Below are positions 25,101 to 40,100 of a stretch of 64,000 nucleotides of DNA, in pieces. Position 1 is the first letter of the stretch. Every line of letters begins with the position of its first letter. Under the pieces are notes generated by a model. The model saw only the letters and a list, made by a program, of their open reading frames with translations. It was not told the DNA's origin and searched no databases. Made by a program: the position numbers and the translations under genes. Origin of the DNA: Leuctra nigra (Eukaryota; Arthropoda; Insecta; Plecoptera; Leuctridae); contig OW203763.1 in the NCBI GenBank assembly GCA_934045905.1, forward strand, positions 20,466,948-20,530,947, in the 5' to 3' direction.

Positions 25101-28100
25101 CCCCCTCCCCCTCGCCAGACACTTTGCTACCCACCCTCAAAGTGAACCAGACCAGTCTAACCAGTTGATGATGCCTCCAGACTGCTTTGTTTTGCGCCCC
25201 CATCTGTTCAAGGTCGACCGGTTTTCCCAACCCCCCTTCCACCCTCAACCAGTTGCAACTATTTATCAATAGTCTACTTACACAGAAGGATATTTTGGAA
25301 CAATTACTGCACTGAAAATTGTTGGATTGGAAAGAAAATATCTTGTCAAACTATACATTTTGCGTCATGAAATTTTAAATATGTATCATCTATACAGAGA
25401 AAATGTGGGTTGGGGAAAAGACAGTACAGAGCATTAAAGACGCCATTCTAGACAAGCCTATTTCAGTGCTAATAAGTAATAGTGCATGTCCAAAGTGGCA
25501 TACATGTTTTTCATCAAATTATTGTTTCTGGGGGCTATTACAATGTGTTTTATAACCAATTTAATATCACCACAAAATCGCGAAATCCCTCTTCCAGAAA
25601 AAACCCAAAAAACGAAATTGATGATTTTAAAAACGAATTTTAAGAAATAAAATCACCATTTAAAACTGGCTCTAATAATTATGTATCTGGATTCTGGCTA
25701 TATTTTTTCTTTTACAATATGTGTAATTTTTTAAATTTGAATAGTCAACAATTAAGACAATTCTCCTGGTTTGATAGACCGACAAAAAATTGTAAGTCAG
25801 GACAAAATATGTATCTCTTCATATTTAAAATAAGTCTTGGATTGAATCAAATCAATTGATTGATTAGACCATGTCAAGATGATGTTAAATCCAAGCAAGC
25901 ATACCTGAGTCTGTGAGGTGGCACTGCGGACAGCCAAGTAGACAGAATACTCTATGATTTCACTGGAAGTGACGGAAGGCGGCTCCCATGACAAGTGGGC
26001 TCCGTCGGGAGACTTGGAGATCTTGATGGCCGAGGGAGCTCCTGGCAGACCAGGGACAGCCACTTTAGTGCCAGGGGTTACCTATGGAAAAACACAAAAA
26101 ATTAGCCCTCCATCTATAGGTTGATTGGTTAGCTCAACTTCATAATCAATCGCCATAGTTTTTAAGTTCCACCAATCTAAGAACATCCATTTATAAAGGA
26201 ACAAGATATTAAGTAAGTACCAAGCACAAAGTTACCTACATTTGTAGTCTAGTGGATGCATACGTATAATTGTTGCTCAAAACTAAAAAAATCTAGATAC
26301 AGTACTCACGGGTTTCTTTGGAACGGCATTCTTGACACCGTTGGTGGGGGCTGGGTCGCAAGAGCCCAAGGCAGCGGAGGCAAGGGTAGCCAGTGCGTCC
26401 GTCTCTATAGGTTTGCCCCAACCGTCAGGTTTCTTTCCATCGGAGCCTATGATAAATGTCAAGTGTGAATTACCTCAAATATCTCTAATAGTATATCTAT
26501 GACATCAGTTTGATATCGATTCCATTTACATACTACCCTTTTTAATTTTTGATAGAATATCGATAAATGATCATTCTATTATTGATATGAAAATCATAGT
26601 ACATACATACATACAACACTAATTTCTATGTCAGCCGACAGCGTCATATTTCCATTTGTTGGTATGCATTGCACATGAATAATGATCCAATATCAGCATT
26701 GGAAATCCAAAATAGATAGTCTTTGTAGTTGTACCATATTGACCCGAGTTAAGTGCAAAGTTTTTTTTTATTTATTTTTTAGTCTTCAAATACTATATTG
26801 TAGGTACTATACGCGCGCGCACTCTAAGAAATTCAATGCAGTTTTATATAAGTTTGAATTTTCCCACCTATCCCGCCTTAGTCTGGGTTGCCAAACTGTC
26901 GAGTGGCCACTCCCACTCACTGCTCCCAGCTGATATTCTGGCGCAGTGTCGTGATTATTTGCCATGAGAGTTTGTGGTTAGCAGTGATCACATCGAAACA
27001 AGGCATTTTTCATAAATAAATTATCAAACAGATGATTCTTGTGTATTTTGTTATAAAACTTGATTTGTAGCAAATATATTTTTTTCCTAAACTTAATGTT
27101 CAAAAACAAGGGGTCTCACTATGAGAGGTCGTACTATATTCGGGTCCATACGGTACATAGTTTGTAACACAGATTTGTTTGACAAACAAATCAGATAAAC
27201 TTTTAATAAACTTATCATTCAATACCTAGTTCAGCGGCAAGTTTTCCGCCTTCGTCTTCCCCATCGGCATTATTGGCTAGATTCTTCTTGTCGTCCTCCT
27301 CAGAGGCAATGGCATGGCTGGTGGCTTGATCAGCCAGAGCGTCCAGGCTACTGTTACCATCGTTGGGCATGGGATCGATGAGACCCGCTTCAGCAGCGAG
27401 GGCAGCCAGAGCTGCATCAGTTGTGGCAGGGCCATCCGACAAAGCTGCAGCACAGAGGTTCAGTCAGACACACTATCCAAAAAATCACTATGCAATAGGC
27501 CAGTCCATCGCAATGACAAAACCGTTTTAGTTGAATATGGTTTGGATTGAGATGCCAAATCTAGTGATATTAACAGCAATATCACCAAAAACTCTTTACG
27601 TTGCGGACAAATTTCAAGTTTCGTTTAAATATAGACTTCCTGGGGAATTTGCTTTTTTTCTGTATGTATGCATTATCAATTTATGAGTCATTACAACTCA
27701 TAGGAATCTCCATGTGTACACATTCTAAAACACTTTGCCTGCATTTATTTGTTGAATCGAAAATGATTAATTGTGATGGTTCGACGACGCCCACAAATTA
27801 ATATCAAATAATAATGATAGACAATAAATTGTATACACCTAATTTATTATATGCTTAGTTGCATGTGACTCTTCTTTTATAGTCGTAGCTTCAAATTACC
27901 AAGTCATTAATACTAGGTGAAATGCCTGTCCCAGAGAAAACAGTATAATTTTAAAGTATATGTTGCTCCCCCATAAGTACTAGTTCTCACCGAGTGTGGC
28001 GGAGGGACGTTGACGTGCTACGACCACCATGCGAGGGAGAGGAGCTTCCCCAGGGCCCACCTTGCCAGGGGCAGTCGTCGGCACAAGGGTCACCGTCTTC

Positions 28101-31100
28101 TGGCCACCCTCGCCAGTTGTAACTTGCATCGTCACCGGTTTGCCAGCAAAGGTCATGGTCGGCTGGAAACAAAGTGTCACATCACCAAACGGAATCAACA
28201 AACCATTTACACCAACAGAGTTGTGATAAATCAATTAGGTACTAGGGGAGTGTGCTGATGACTTTAATGACAGTAATTATTCGGAAAGTGATATTGATAA
28301 TAATTGAAGTGAACAGTGGATGGATGGATCAGAAATTGACAGGAAAACTTATACTGTTTGGTTGCTTTGACAACGCACGCAATTTTTTGGTTGCTATGTA
28401 CCTTTTTGTTTCAAGGCCTACTAATTAAAGTGAAACTTCTAAAATCTCACAAGCAATCTATTAATTTGTACTACTCCCTATTGCCATTGGTTGGTTGGTT
28501 CGAGACGGGAAACAAATTCAAATAAGGCAACGGAAAAGATTCCCTGCCAACTTAGCTGAAAAAGTACTAACATGTTACAACAGATGTAAATTACTTTTTA
28601 AATGTATTTTGTTCACCCAGGCTTTTAAATAGATGATTGTATGGTAACAAGTGATTAATTATTTATTGTATGGCTGATTTCAAGATCTAGTGGTCGTTCG
28701 AACACTTGAGTGATACCTATTCACCAAATCAAAATTTTAATGTAGTGGTATCATGAACTATGCCATCTGTGGGAGAATATATTAATATATTAACTTCTTG
28801 GAACTCCATTCCCTTTGTGAAATGGAATAAGCTGTAATGTTTATTACTAATTTCATTAAATAATCATGAAAAAGTATCCAGGTTTAGGAAAGTTATTGCA
28901 ATTTTTGTGATCCCTAGCAAGTTCCAAGAAGTCATTAAAATTAAATCCTATTTCTAGCCCCTTGAATTTCTTGAACAATCAGAAGCCAATGTGGTTAACT
29001 CATGCAGTTGAGGTCTGCCGGAAGGAGTAACACGCAAGGATCATAAAGGGCATCAAGCTTCGTTTAGTTTCGCCGCTCGCCATTAGAGCCTCCTCGTTGG
29101 CCATTGGACGAGGCCACCGGCCCCAATGCCGAGCGTTACGTCAACTGTACAATACAAACCTTTAATCTCTACACAACGCACAATAAAACAATGTGTTGCA
29201 GCTGACATTATTAGGGAGGGACGTCGTTATAAAAAATTCAATCTTATTATAAAGTGTACATGTACATGATGGAAATAATACTTTTCATTTGTTCGAATCC
29301 TCTATACCTGTTGTCCAGCCACCGTCGACGGTACAGAGATGAGTTGATTGATTTTCTGTCCCTTGGCAGCGAGTGTGACAATCTTGGGCATGCCCCCCTG
29401 ATGACTGGGCAGCGTGATCGTGATGGGCTTGCTAGGAGCAGGCTTGCCCACTAGAGGTTTTCCGCCCATGCTGCCCGATGATACCATCACCATCTTCATG
29501 CCAGTGCCAGCCAGCTGTCCAGAGCTCACTGGCGTTCCAGTCACTGCTGCAAGCCATTTCACAGAGTGATGAGAGTGTATCTAATTAGAATAGGTATCTA
29601 TTTTTAGTCGTAAGCAATAAAACACCAACTTATTAGCCTAAGACAATATTTGTACCAATTCAGCATTTTCTAGCTGAAATGTCCATTATTTCAGATTTGA
29701 CATGAGTTTGGGGTGGGCACAAATATTGTTTGGTGTTTATATTGCTTAAAGGTCGAATAAAAAAAATGAACTGCTAAAACAAATTATTTTTCATTATATA
29801 AATGGCTCAAAAGTTATGACGAAATTTAGGAATTATTATTTAAATGTTCACCTTTAGTACAGCTGACTCTTATTTATAACAGATGAATTGAATACAGTTT
29901 ATTCCGTTCCATAAAGGGAATGGGAACCACGCCTATTCCCATCATTTCTACCACGCTATTGGTTGGTTGGTTGGCGGCAGGATTCAAATTCCAAGAAGAC
30001 AGGAGAGAAAACACGTCTGCCAACTCAGCTGAGAAAGTACTAACATATTACAACAGATTTAAATTACTATTTAAATGTATTTTGTTAACCCAGGATATTA
30101 AAAAGAGGATTTTATGGCAACTCCAGTTGCCATAGATCCAGTGCCATAGATCCAGTGGTTGTAAAGCAACATTTTTATGGTAGTGGTACTGCAAACTATG
30201 CCATCTGTGAGAGAACTGTGAACTTCTTGGAACTTCCATTCCCCTTTTGAAATGGAATAAACTGTACCTGCTATAAGTAAAAATTAGAGATGGGCCGATT
30301 CCGATTCTCGCGATTCCACCGACTCCAGTGGAATCGGAAGAATCGCGATTCTCCGATTCCTGTCCATATTTGAGCGATTCCGATTCTTTTTGAAAATCCC
30401 GCCCTTTTGGCTTGATATTTGAGGTTAAAAACATCGCCAAAGCACAATTCCTAGTATTACTACTTACTTTTCAACAAAATTCAAGATCTAACACATTAAA
30501 AATACATTTAAATGTTGTTTTCTTACCACTTTTTTGATTTTTTAATTACTTATCTGAGGGCAAAATACAACTTAGGGTGATAAATACAGTGCGGTTTGTA
30601 GGTATTTGTGAAGAATCTGAATCGCAAGAATCGGAGCTAAGAATCGGTATCGGAATCGTGAAATTTTGGAATCGGCCCAACTCTAGTAAAAATAATCAAA
30701 TACTTGGAAATTCCTATAAATATATTTACGTGTATCCTAGCCAAATATGTTCGCAGTATGTATATGTACAGTCAGGGAAATTAGATGGTTCATACTCTGC
30801 CTCTCTCTGACCTATAACATAAACATGTTTTTATATGGAGCAGAGAGAGATAGAGTGTAACCATCTAATTTCCTTGACTATACATTCCTGGACATTGATA
30901 TTGGCCCGCGGTCAATGTTCAAGTGGCACTACGGCTAGTATTTATTTATTTAAAGTAATTTTTCGGCCCTAAACTCACACTAGCCATTCGGTCTTTGTGC
31001 CAAAAAATGACATTAAAATAAATGTTAAATACTAGCCGTAGTGCCACTTGAACATTGACAGTGGGCCAATTTTAGTGTCCAGGAGTACCTACCTACAAAA

Positions 31101-34100
31101 AATTATAACCTCTCAACAAACATATGGTACATACTAAATTAGGTACTACTTGAGTGACCCTCATCTCTACTTACGGCACTACGGCTAGTATTTATTTATT
31201 TAAAGTAATTTTTCGGCCCTAAACTCTCACTAGCCATCCGGTCTTTGTGCCAAAAAATGACATTAAAATAAATGTTAAATACTAGCCGTAGTGCCACTTG
31301 AACATTGACAGTGGGCCAATTTTAGTGTCCAGGAGTACCTACCTACAAAAAATTATAACCTTTTAACAAACATATGGTACATACTAATTACTACTTGAGT
31401 GACCCTCACCTCCACCTGCTTGAGCAGTTGTCACCGCAGAGAGCCCCTTGAACGTCTGTCCAGCCGTAACTACGACAATCTTCTGTTGGCCAACAATCGC
31501 TGGGCCGCCTGCCTTGGAGATCATGATTGTCTGCTTGCCAGGAGCCATGCCCGCCTTCGTCATGCCCACTGTCTTCATCGTGGTCACCAGCTTGCCCGTA
31601 GGGGTAGCTTCAAGAAAACAAGAGATTGGCTTAGAATGAGTTGCAATGTTAGGGGGACGATCAGGAATATCTAACCCCGTTCTTAGTAAACGGGGATGAA
31701 TGATGAACGTTTCCACCAGTGCTTAAAGCAAGTCTTTAATCACATGCAATCTAACCATTATGTATGATCATTATTACATTTCTACATGTTTAAAATATGC
31801 AGAAAGATATCCCGGTGATGCAGTAAAATAAAGACGACTCATCCAGAAGTTGACCTTGACCCGTAGCATGTGGCGCTGAAGTCAGGCCCACTGAGATAGG
31901 TACTATTTTTTAAATGGAAAACTCCCAGTAGATGATACAAAGGGATGGATCAAAATGAAAAATATCTGGCGGGTAGCTTAGTTAGTAGAGCTCTCACTCC
32001 GCAAGTGAGAAGCGAGGGGCAAGTGATCCCTGGATTAAGTCCCGATTTAGCCGAATAATTTGCACTCTCCACTTCCCTTTCTATCAGTACAGACTACAGC
32101 TATTACGCAGACACTTTTGAAGGTGGACAGCAAAATAGAGTCAATAGCTTTATGTACTTACTTTGCGTTGTGTTTCCAAGCAGCTTGACGATTGTGCCAG
32201 GAACTGTCTTGTTGCCACTGGTATTGACAATCGTGGTTACCTTACCCACGGTTCCGGGAGGTGTTGGCTTCTGCATCTGCAAGACAAGAAGTGATCATCT
32301 TTATTTAGTTCTCGCAAATTTAGAAGAAATATAAATGTAGAGTATGCAAAAAGATTTTAGAAAGGGAAGAGAATAAAATGTCGACAGTTAACAGATTACA
32401 AATTACTCTGATTTTATGATGTATAAAATTAGTTTATTTTTCCTATGTAGTTCACTTTATTACGAATGTGTATTGAACTCGAGTCAGAATATATCAAATA
32501 ATTTTCCACAATGTGGTATTTTGTCACTGTATTCAGTCACTTGGTAAAATTTTTAAATAATTAAAATATGTACTTCAATCTATGAAAAAACTCGACATCT
32601 GTTGTAATGTATCAGTGTTTCGACTTACAGGAACGGCCATCCCTGTGCCCGTCTTGACAAGCGTGACCAGGGTTTTCTGTGCATTTGGCGACGTCTTCTG
32701 TAGGATCAGCTGCTTGGGTGTCTGGCCTCCAGGGCGTAGCACCGTTGTCGCTCCACGTGCATTGGTGAAGCGTACTGCAGATGTGGCCACTCCGCCTCCG
32801 CCTACATGTTGGAGAACATGAACAAATTGAAATAGAAATTAATTGGGACATTTACCTCCCGAGGACATTTAAAATGACAATCTCGCAATTTTCTTTGGTT
32901 GGAGACATTAAAACAATAAGCAGTTTGCAAAGTAGACCGAGTGTGTCACTTCACATAGATAAATTACTAATTACAATTAAGGTGCTGCAAGCGCGAGCAA
33001 TTTTGCTGTTTGTTGTAGACGAAATGGGTGGAAGAAATGACTTGAATTTATAATCATGGTTCGATGAAAGACAAACCCAGGGTTTTTACTTGGTAGGTAT
33101 CATGTGTTTTATGTTTTAGATAATTCATTTCTAACAAAGACTCTATACAATTTATACGTAACCCTCTATGTTCCACATCAATTGATCAGTTCAAGTCAAC
33201 ATTAAGGAAAGTAATCTGCCATTTTACCTCTATACTCGTTCGTGGTAGTGACTCACTAGTCACTAATAGTATTGACTTCATACTCCCTGTCCATCGTAAG
33301 CTTGAAATAGGCCACAATGGCAGTCACAGGGAAAATCCAAGGTCATCCCATCCATGCTATTTGTTTGTAGTATTTTTGGTTGCTTGGCTGTAATTCAACA
33401 TAAAAAGGACAGTTCTCTATAAATTTGCCCCCCCCCCTCCGAATACTAGAACCAAAACGGGGATTGTTGGTGAATTGGTTGGCTTGTAATCACCAGATGC
33501 CGGGGATGTGGTGGTGGCTGCAATGGGGCGCGCAACGCGAACAGGCGTGGCTGCAGCTCCCAGGCGCGGGGCCGCAGTGGCAACGTTCGCCAGAGCCTGA
33601 ATGCGTGCCATCTGCACTGGCGCAGTAGGAGAGGCACGAGGCATGCCAAGGGCGCGCGGCGTCCCCACAATACGGATCGTACCCGGCGCGGGGTAAGGAC
33701 TTGTCGACGGCCTGTGGACGCGCAGGAAGCTCCCGCCGCTCGTGTTGTACGTCACTGCACCTGCGGCGCGCGGAGTTGACACCATACGCACAGGGCGACC
33801 CACATGCTGAAACATTCAAAAGTGTCAGTTTCAGTAGCAGTCATTTCCTTTCACTGAGAATACTGAGGCAAGATCATAGAACAATCTTGGTCAACTAAAG
33901 CCAAGATGATGTGGCAATTGAAATTACTATCATGAAATGCTAAAAAAAAAAATGATTTTTTGGGAAATGAGCACTGCACTGTTCATGTAGGTATTTTAAA
34001 CCCCAAAATGGTCATTTTCCGACCGCGGAATAAAACAAATTATACTCTCAATTGCGAAATTGACCTCGAATCGAGAAATTACCACGAAATCTCCAGTCCA

Positions 34101-37100
34101 GCACTGGTTGCGTCTGGAAAATAGGTAAGGTACATGTACTTGATGTACACAGAGAATCAAATATTCTTTGTCACTTTTATCAAGTTTCAGGTATTGATGC
34201 TAAATACATACTAATATTACTACAAATATAAATAGTACTATAGGTCCTCTTAAATAAATCTTAATAGTTAATATGAATGTTTAAAGCTTATTTTATTAAT
34301 TAAGTAGGTATATTAATTCCAGTGACACCGTGTATAAAATGACTCTTGGAACTGATTTTAAGCATAATAATTGGGCGTACTTTCTTAATTGGATATCAAA
34401 AGGGTAGAGGTTACTTACGGTGCCGGCAGACGAGCGTGGTGTGATGATCCTGGCCCCAGCAGTATTGGCACCGACGGAGAGGATGCCACCTGGCATTCGT
34501 GTCACAAGTGCGCCTGCACCTGGGCTCACCAGCACTTTCACTGGGCCAGTAGGTTTCGGCGGTGCTGCTTTTACTGCGCCAGCCTTCAGAGGGGATATTG
34601 GAACCACGCCAGCCTGGAGCAAACCATATGTTTGAAGATACCTTCCAAGTGTAAACATGGAGACAGGTCTACACTCTACAACAAATGTTCGCGTTTGCGA
34701 GTTATTTGTTGAAACTCAATGCAACAGCATCCTTAAAGACCAGGAAGGAAAAAGGTTCAATACACACACTTTTTACTCACCTTCTGCACTTTGACTGGTG
34801 GTGGAGCTGGCGTAATGACCTTCTTCACGGGAGACGGAGCTGGCGGCGTGGGTGGTGCCACACGCTTCACCGGCTTGGGTGGCTCGATAGGGGAAGCGGG
34901 CGTGGCCGCTTGCGGCATGGTCGACATGGTGGCGAGAGCGTTGAGAGCGACTGCGTGGGGCGTCGGTTCGATGCCAGGCAGGCTCGGCACAACTGGTGGC
35001 TGGTCGTACTTCATGATCTCCAGGACGTAGTGGTCGCAAGTCGGGGATACGCCCCAAGAGAGCTCCAGAGAGGAGGTGGCAGCGCGGACGAGCTGCACTC
35101 GCCCAGGAGCGGCTGGCTTCTCCACTTCCAAGTACCACAGATCCTTGCAGCAGACCTAAGTCAAAGGACGTCAATTGAAGCAGCAGAAGAAAGGCATGAA
35201 GAGTTTCTGGTTTAAGATTGCCTTGATTTGAGTGCATCTACATTCCTGAGAACTTTCCAAAACACTCAATACAAGTGCAACATGGAAGCATAAGATAATA
35301 TGAAATAAAGAATATCTAAGGTTAATACCTATTATTTGCATTAGTAATTGTTAGGAGAGAGCAGGGAGCTTACAGATTCTTATTGAGCATGTTGTTCAAC
35401 ATTTGATTTCAGGTAATTAGTAGGGTTGGGACTCGACATCGATGTCAAATGAAACATTGAGTTTCGATTCGACATCGATTTGAATTGTTTAATCATAATC
35501 AGTTGACATCGTTTAAAAATCCGAGAATTAGCGTGCAGTATTGTAGAGCTGGCAACATTGCCGCATGCCTCTCAAGATCAGCTGAGTAAGTTGTCTCTTG
35601 CCATTCAGCGCGTATTGCTTTTATTCCCTCGTGGAAGAATGTTTCCACGCAAAAAAAAATAATCCCGTCGTAGAGACGAAGTGCATGGAAAGTGTTTGGA
35701 TGTAAGGTGAACATTACGGGGAACATTGCTAAAGGTTGTTGAATGCAGACAATGTTAGGCCTCACGGGATATATTCCGGCAACAAGTCGAATAAAATCAC
35801 GAATTTGTAACTGGATCTGAGACATTTTTTTTTCATTAATTGTTCCCTTTCATTAGGTTACCTATTTTAAATGAAAAAAGTTCTTTATTTCAATCATTTT
35901 CTCACCATTTGTTGCTGCGAGGGGGTGTGAGAGGGACATCTCTTGCGCTAGGAACATGGCCTTGGGCAGGCGCAACTGCCAAATTTGGCTGTAATTATTT
36001 TGATGTGGCCCATTATTACAATGTAAAAATGATGTCGAAATTTTCACTTTGACATCGATTTAGCAATTCAAATCGAATCCCAACCCTAGTAATAAGTATT
36101 GGGTTGGGCAGTATTTTTTTTTGTTAGTTTGGAAAGGCAACAGAAAACAGATTTTGTTCATGCAAATGAGTTGATAAGAAAGAGTATAGAATACATAACA
36201 AGCTTACAGTCTATGTATCAGTTGACCGAGGGTCTGGTGTTAGTGGTGTGGTGTTACAGGATTTAGGATATGTCTACACAATCCAATCAATGGAGGAATG
36301 TAATTACAAGTCAGGCCAGAGAGATACGTACGCAATAATTTACTAATAAAAACTGCTCTATAGGAACAACACTACTAGTACTAAAATGTCAACCAAATAA
36401 GACCTAGGCAGAATATTTCGAGGGTCCTTCTACCCCTGTCGTCAGGTGCACACTCACAGGTGGACCCTAGAAATATTGTGCCTAGGTTTTATTTGGTTGA
36501 CGTTTTAGTACTGGTGTCGTTCCTATTAAGTAGTTTTTATTAATCATTATACACAAGTATAGTATCTTCGTTTATTTATGTAAAAATAATGTACTAAACG
36601 CAGTACAGAAATATGTAAGGGCCCCCCAAATTTAACATGTGTAGTTGGTATTAAGATTTATAGTGCCTTTTTCTTTCCAAATCCAAGATTTATGAGACTT
36701 TGTAGAATTTTTCATAGGTACCTACTCATGCTGGAGTTGAGTTTTCTACCATGACGTACCATGCGTCAGCTAGATTTCGATACGTACAGAATGATCAGGG
36801 CATTTCCAAATATATTTAGATAATAGAGGTTTGTTAATCTATTATTAGCGCACTTCCAATTAAATTTAGTGTAACGCGAGTGATTTCAATGACTTTCTGC
36901 TGGTCATAATGCGAAAGATGCTATGTGCACTCCACAGCGAAATAATGCACGATTGCTAACCTACCCATACAACTTTCTCTTATAGGTACTGGTCTGGACA
37001 TTATACAGTGACTTCAGTTTTCCCACATGATAAAGTTATTTTGAATATCTATAAATAATCTATTTATTTCACTATTTTCTTGGAAAACTATCAGATCACA

Positions 37101-40100
37101 GGCTAAAAAACTTAATTGTTTTGTCCTTGAGCCAATGACATTTATAAAACAAAACAATTGTTTTTGTCATTGCTGTAAGAAATCTGTTTGATATTGTGTG
37201 AACACTTCTAACCTCAAGCAGCATCTTGCACTTTCTAACAAGTCCAATTTGAAGAAGAAAAATTATTAAATAATCGAAGCACGTCAATTTCGATTTGAAT
37301 TATTTAATCAACAACATTTTTACATTTTTGGGTTGTGAAGTGTCTAACTATGTCAGTCAGTATCTCGGCAATTTAGTAATTGTTAGACCGATCTAGTAAA
37401 TGTACTGACATTTGTAAAATCTTTGTTAACCACCCACCCATACAAGAACATTGACCTAACATCCATCTTCACTTAGTGCCTACCAAAATGGTAGGTGTCG
37501 AAGATGGCTGTAGTATGATTTTTAGGGTTGGGACCTGACATCAATTTTTCGATTTGACATCGATGTCGAATGATATTTTGAGTTTCGATTCGACATCGAT
37601 TTGAATTGTTTAATCAAATAATCGTTTGACATCGTTTTTAAAAAAATCCGAGAATTAGCGCGCAGTATTGTAGAGCTGGCAACAGTGCCGCGTGCCCCTC
37701 AAGATCAGCTGAGTGGCCTGCTTCCGCCCTTCCTGCATACCGCGTGTGCAGTTGAGGGTGGGTTGGTCAGTTGTCTCTTGCCATTCAGCGTGAGTTGTTT
37801 TTATTCTCTAGTGAAAGAATGTTGCTACGCAAAAAAAAAAAAATCCCACCGAAAAAGTGTGCAAAGTGTTTGAATTTAAGGTGAGCATTACGGGCAACAT
37901 TGCTAAAGGTTGTTGAATGCAGACAATGTTATGCTTCCCGGGATATATTTCGGCAACAAGTCTAATAAAACTACGAATTTGTAACTGGATTTGCGATTAA
38001 TATTTTCCTTAATTGAACCCTTTTACATAAATAAATGCTTGTAGGTTATTTTAAATGAAGGAAGTACTTTATTTCAATCATTTCCTCGTCATTTGTTGCC
38101 GCGAGGGGGGTGTTGGAGGGAAATCTCTCGCGCTAGGAACATGGCCTTGGGAAGGCGCAACTGCAGTGTTGCCAAATTTCGCCGCAATTTTTTCGATGTG
38201 GCCCATTAGTACGATGTCAATTTTCACTTTGACATCGATTTAGCAATTCAAATCGAATCCCAACCCTAATGATTTTCATTTACACAAAAGAACTAGAATA
38301 ACTCTTAACCGAACATATAATTTCACTGTTGCACAAAAGGGTCATTCCAAAACAATTCAACGAAAAATAAAATAAAATTTTTGGTGACCTACTCCGATTT
38401 GAATGAAATTTGGTACACATACTAACACTATGGCATGGTGTATTTGTAATTTTTTTCAGAATTTTATTGTTCGTATTCTCCGAGATACGGGGTCACTAAA
38501 TTTTGACCCTCGGAGGGGTCAAACAGGTCGCGCTAGACGTTTTCGCTAATAATTTGGCTTCTAATTAAGTGACAGAGCTGCAAGTGGTCTCATTTTACAG
38601 GTTATAAAATTATCTATCCATAGATGCCACATAAGTGAACATTAAAAGTATTTATCTTGTAGATACAGAGGGTCAAATGTTAGCGAGGTCAAAGGTCATT
38701 TGCCAAAATACCTATTTTTTTAAAATTTTGAAACTTGGTGTGAATTTTCTACATACATGTAGGTACAATGTCAGAAAAAATTGAGGTGGTATCTCCACAG
38801 GTTTCTGAAAAAATAATTATTGTATTTGCAATTACATATAAGATAGCGTATTTGCTGCATCCAGGGCCTGTAAAAGATTGGTTAAAATTGGAATTTTGGT
38901 CAATCTTGTGAAAATGGCATATAACTTTAAATCCTATGTATTATTGTACTTCGTTATGTACCTGCTTTAAGTGTTCAAAAGTGTTCTGATTGTACATTCT
39001 CCTCCTGAATAACGACTTAAAAATATGTTCGATTTCATGCAAGATTTTTTTTCTCCAAAATTGAAATACTGTATTAACTCGTGTATAAGACGCAATTATA
39101 TGTCAATATTTTGATTCTGAAAACAGCCCTGCGTCTTATACACGCATACCAAGCTTTTTTCCCAGTAAATCCAAGGTGGATGTTTGTAAACAGAGCTGTG
39201 GTAGACTGCCACATGTTGTCTATCTCTACCTTTACCTCTCACTCTATCTGGACTACTCATACTGAGTCTAGACACAACACTATTAGCATATTACATTTTT
39301 GCAACAAAATGTTTTCCCTTGCATTTAGATCAGGAGACAAAATATATGTTTACGTCTGAAAAACATTACTCTGACAGACATAAAATAGACTAAACACTGT
39401 TGAATGGCGATCTTAATGGAAGGTGAGGAGGGGAGTTTAGTTTGTTTTAGAATGCAGAGAAAAGGCAGGTGCGCGCCTGTTAGAGCAAACAACAGCTGCT
39501 GGGAAGAGACTTCCCTCCCCCCTTTCTCAGAAGCAGGAAATTACTGTTTGTTTACAACAAGTTGGCAGTGATTTTCATTCAAATAGCTCAGTTAGCTGGA
39601 AAACCAACATTTAGATGGATATCATGTATACAAACACACAATGTTTTTCATCATTTTACTGCGTCTTATACACGCATGCTAAGTGTTTTCTTAAAATAGA
39701 CTTCTCAAAACAAGGGTGCGTCTTATACACGAGTGCGTCTTATACACGAGTTAATACGGTAATGCACATTGTTGCAAAATCAGGAAAGTTAACACATAGA
39801 ATGTACCTTTCATATGCCTTTAAGATTTTTAGGTCGGATGAACGGTTTCGGCGCTACGATGTACCTAATAAAAAAAGTGGTAAAATTCACGCCGTTCAAG
39901 GCCCCCCGAGAGCAATTAACATTGCGCTGTCCCTATCCCACTCAGAAAAAATGCCCTAAATCAGGGATCGGCAACCTGCGGCTCTTTGGTTGTTCTTGAA
40001 TAGCTCTTTATAATTTAAATATAGATCTGGAATCGAAAAAATTTGAATATTCAAAGAAAAAACGCCCGGCGGGGCACAATTGGACGATTATTTGATTAAG

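Noticed and set aside
31966..32065. Functional tRNA gene
   Set aside because: Box A is good, but acceptor and T-arm pairing fail, so it is called SINE-like only.
34685..35237. 176- and 154-codon ORFs overlapping HCF exon 6
   Set aside because: Other-frame shadows of a GC-rich exon whose frame is fixed by splicing and homology.
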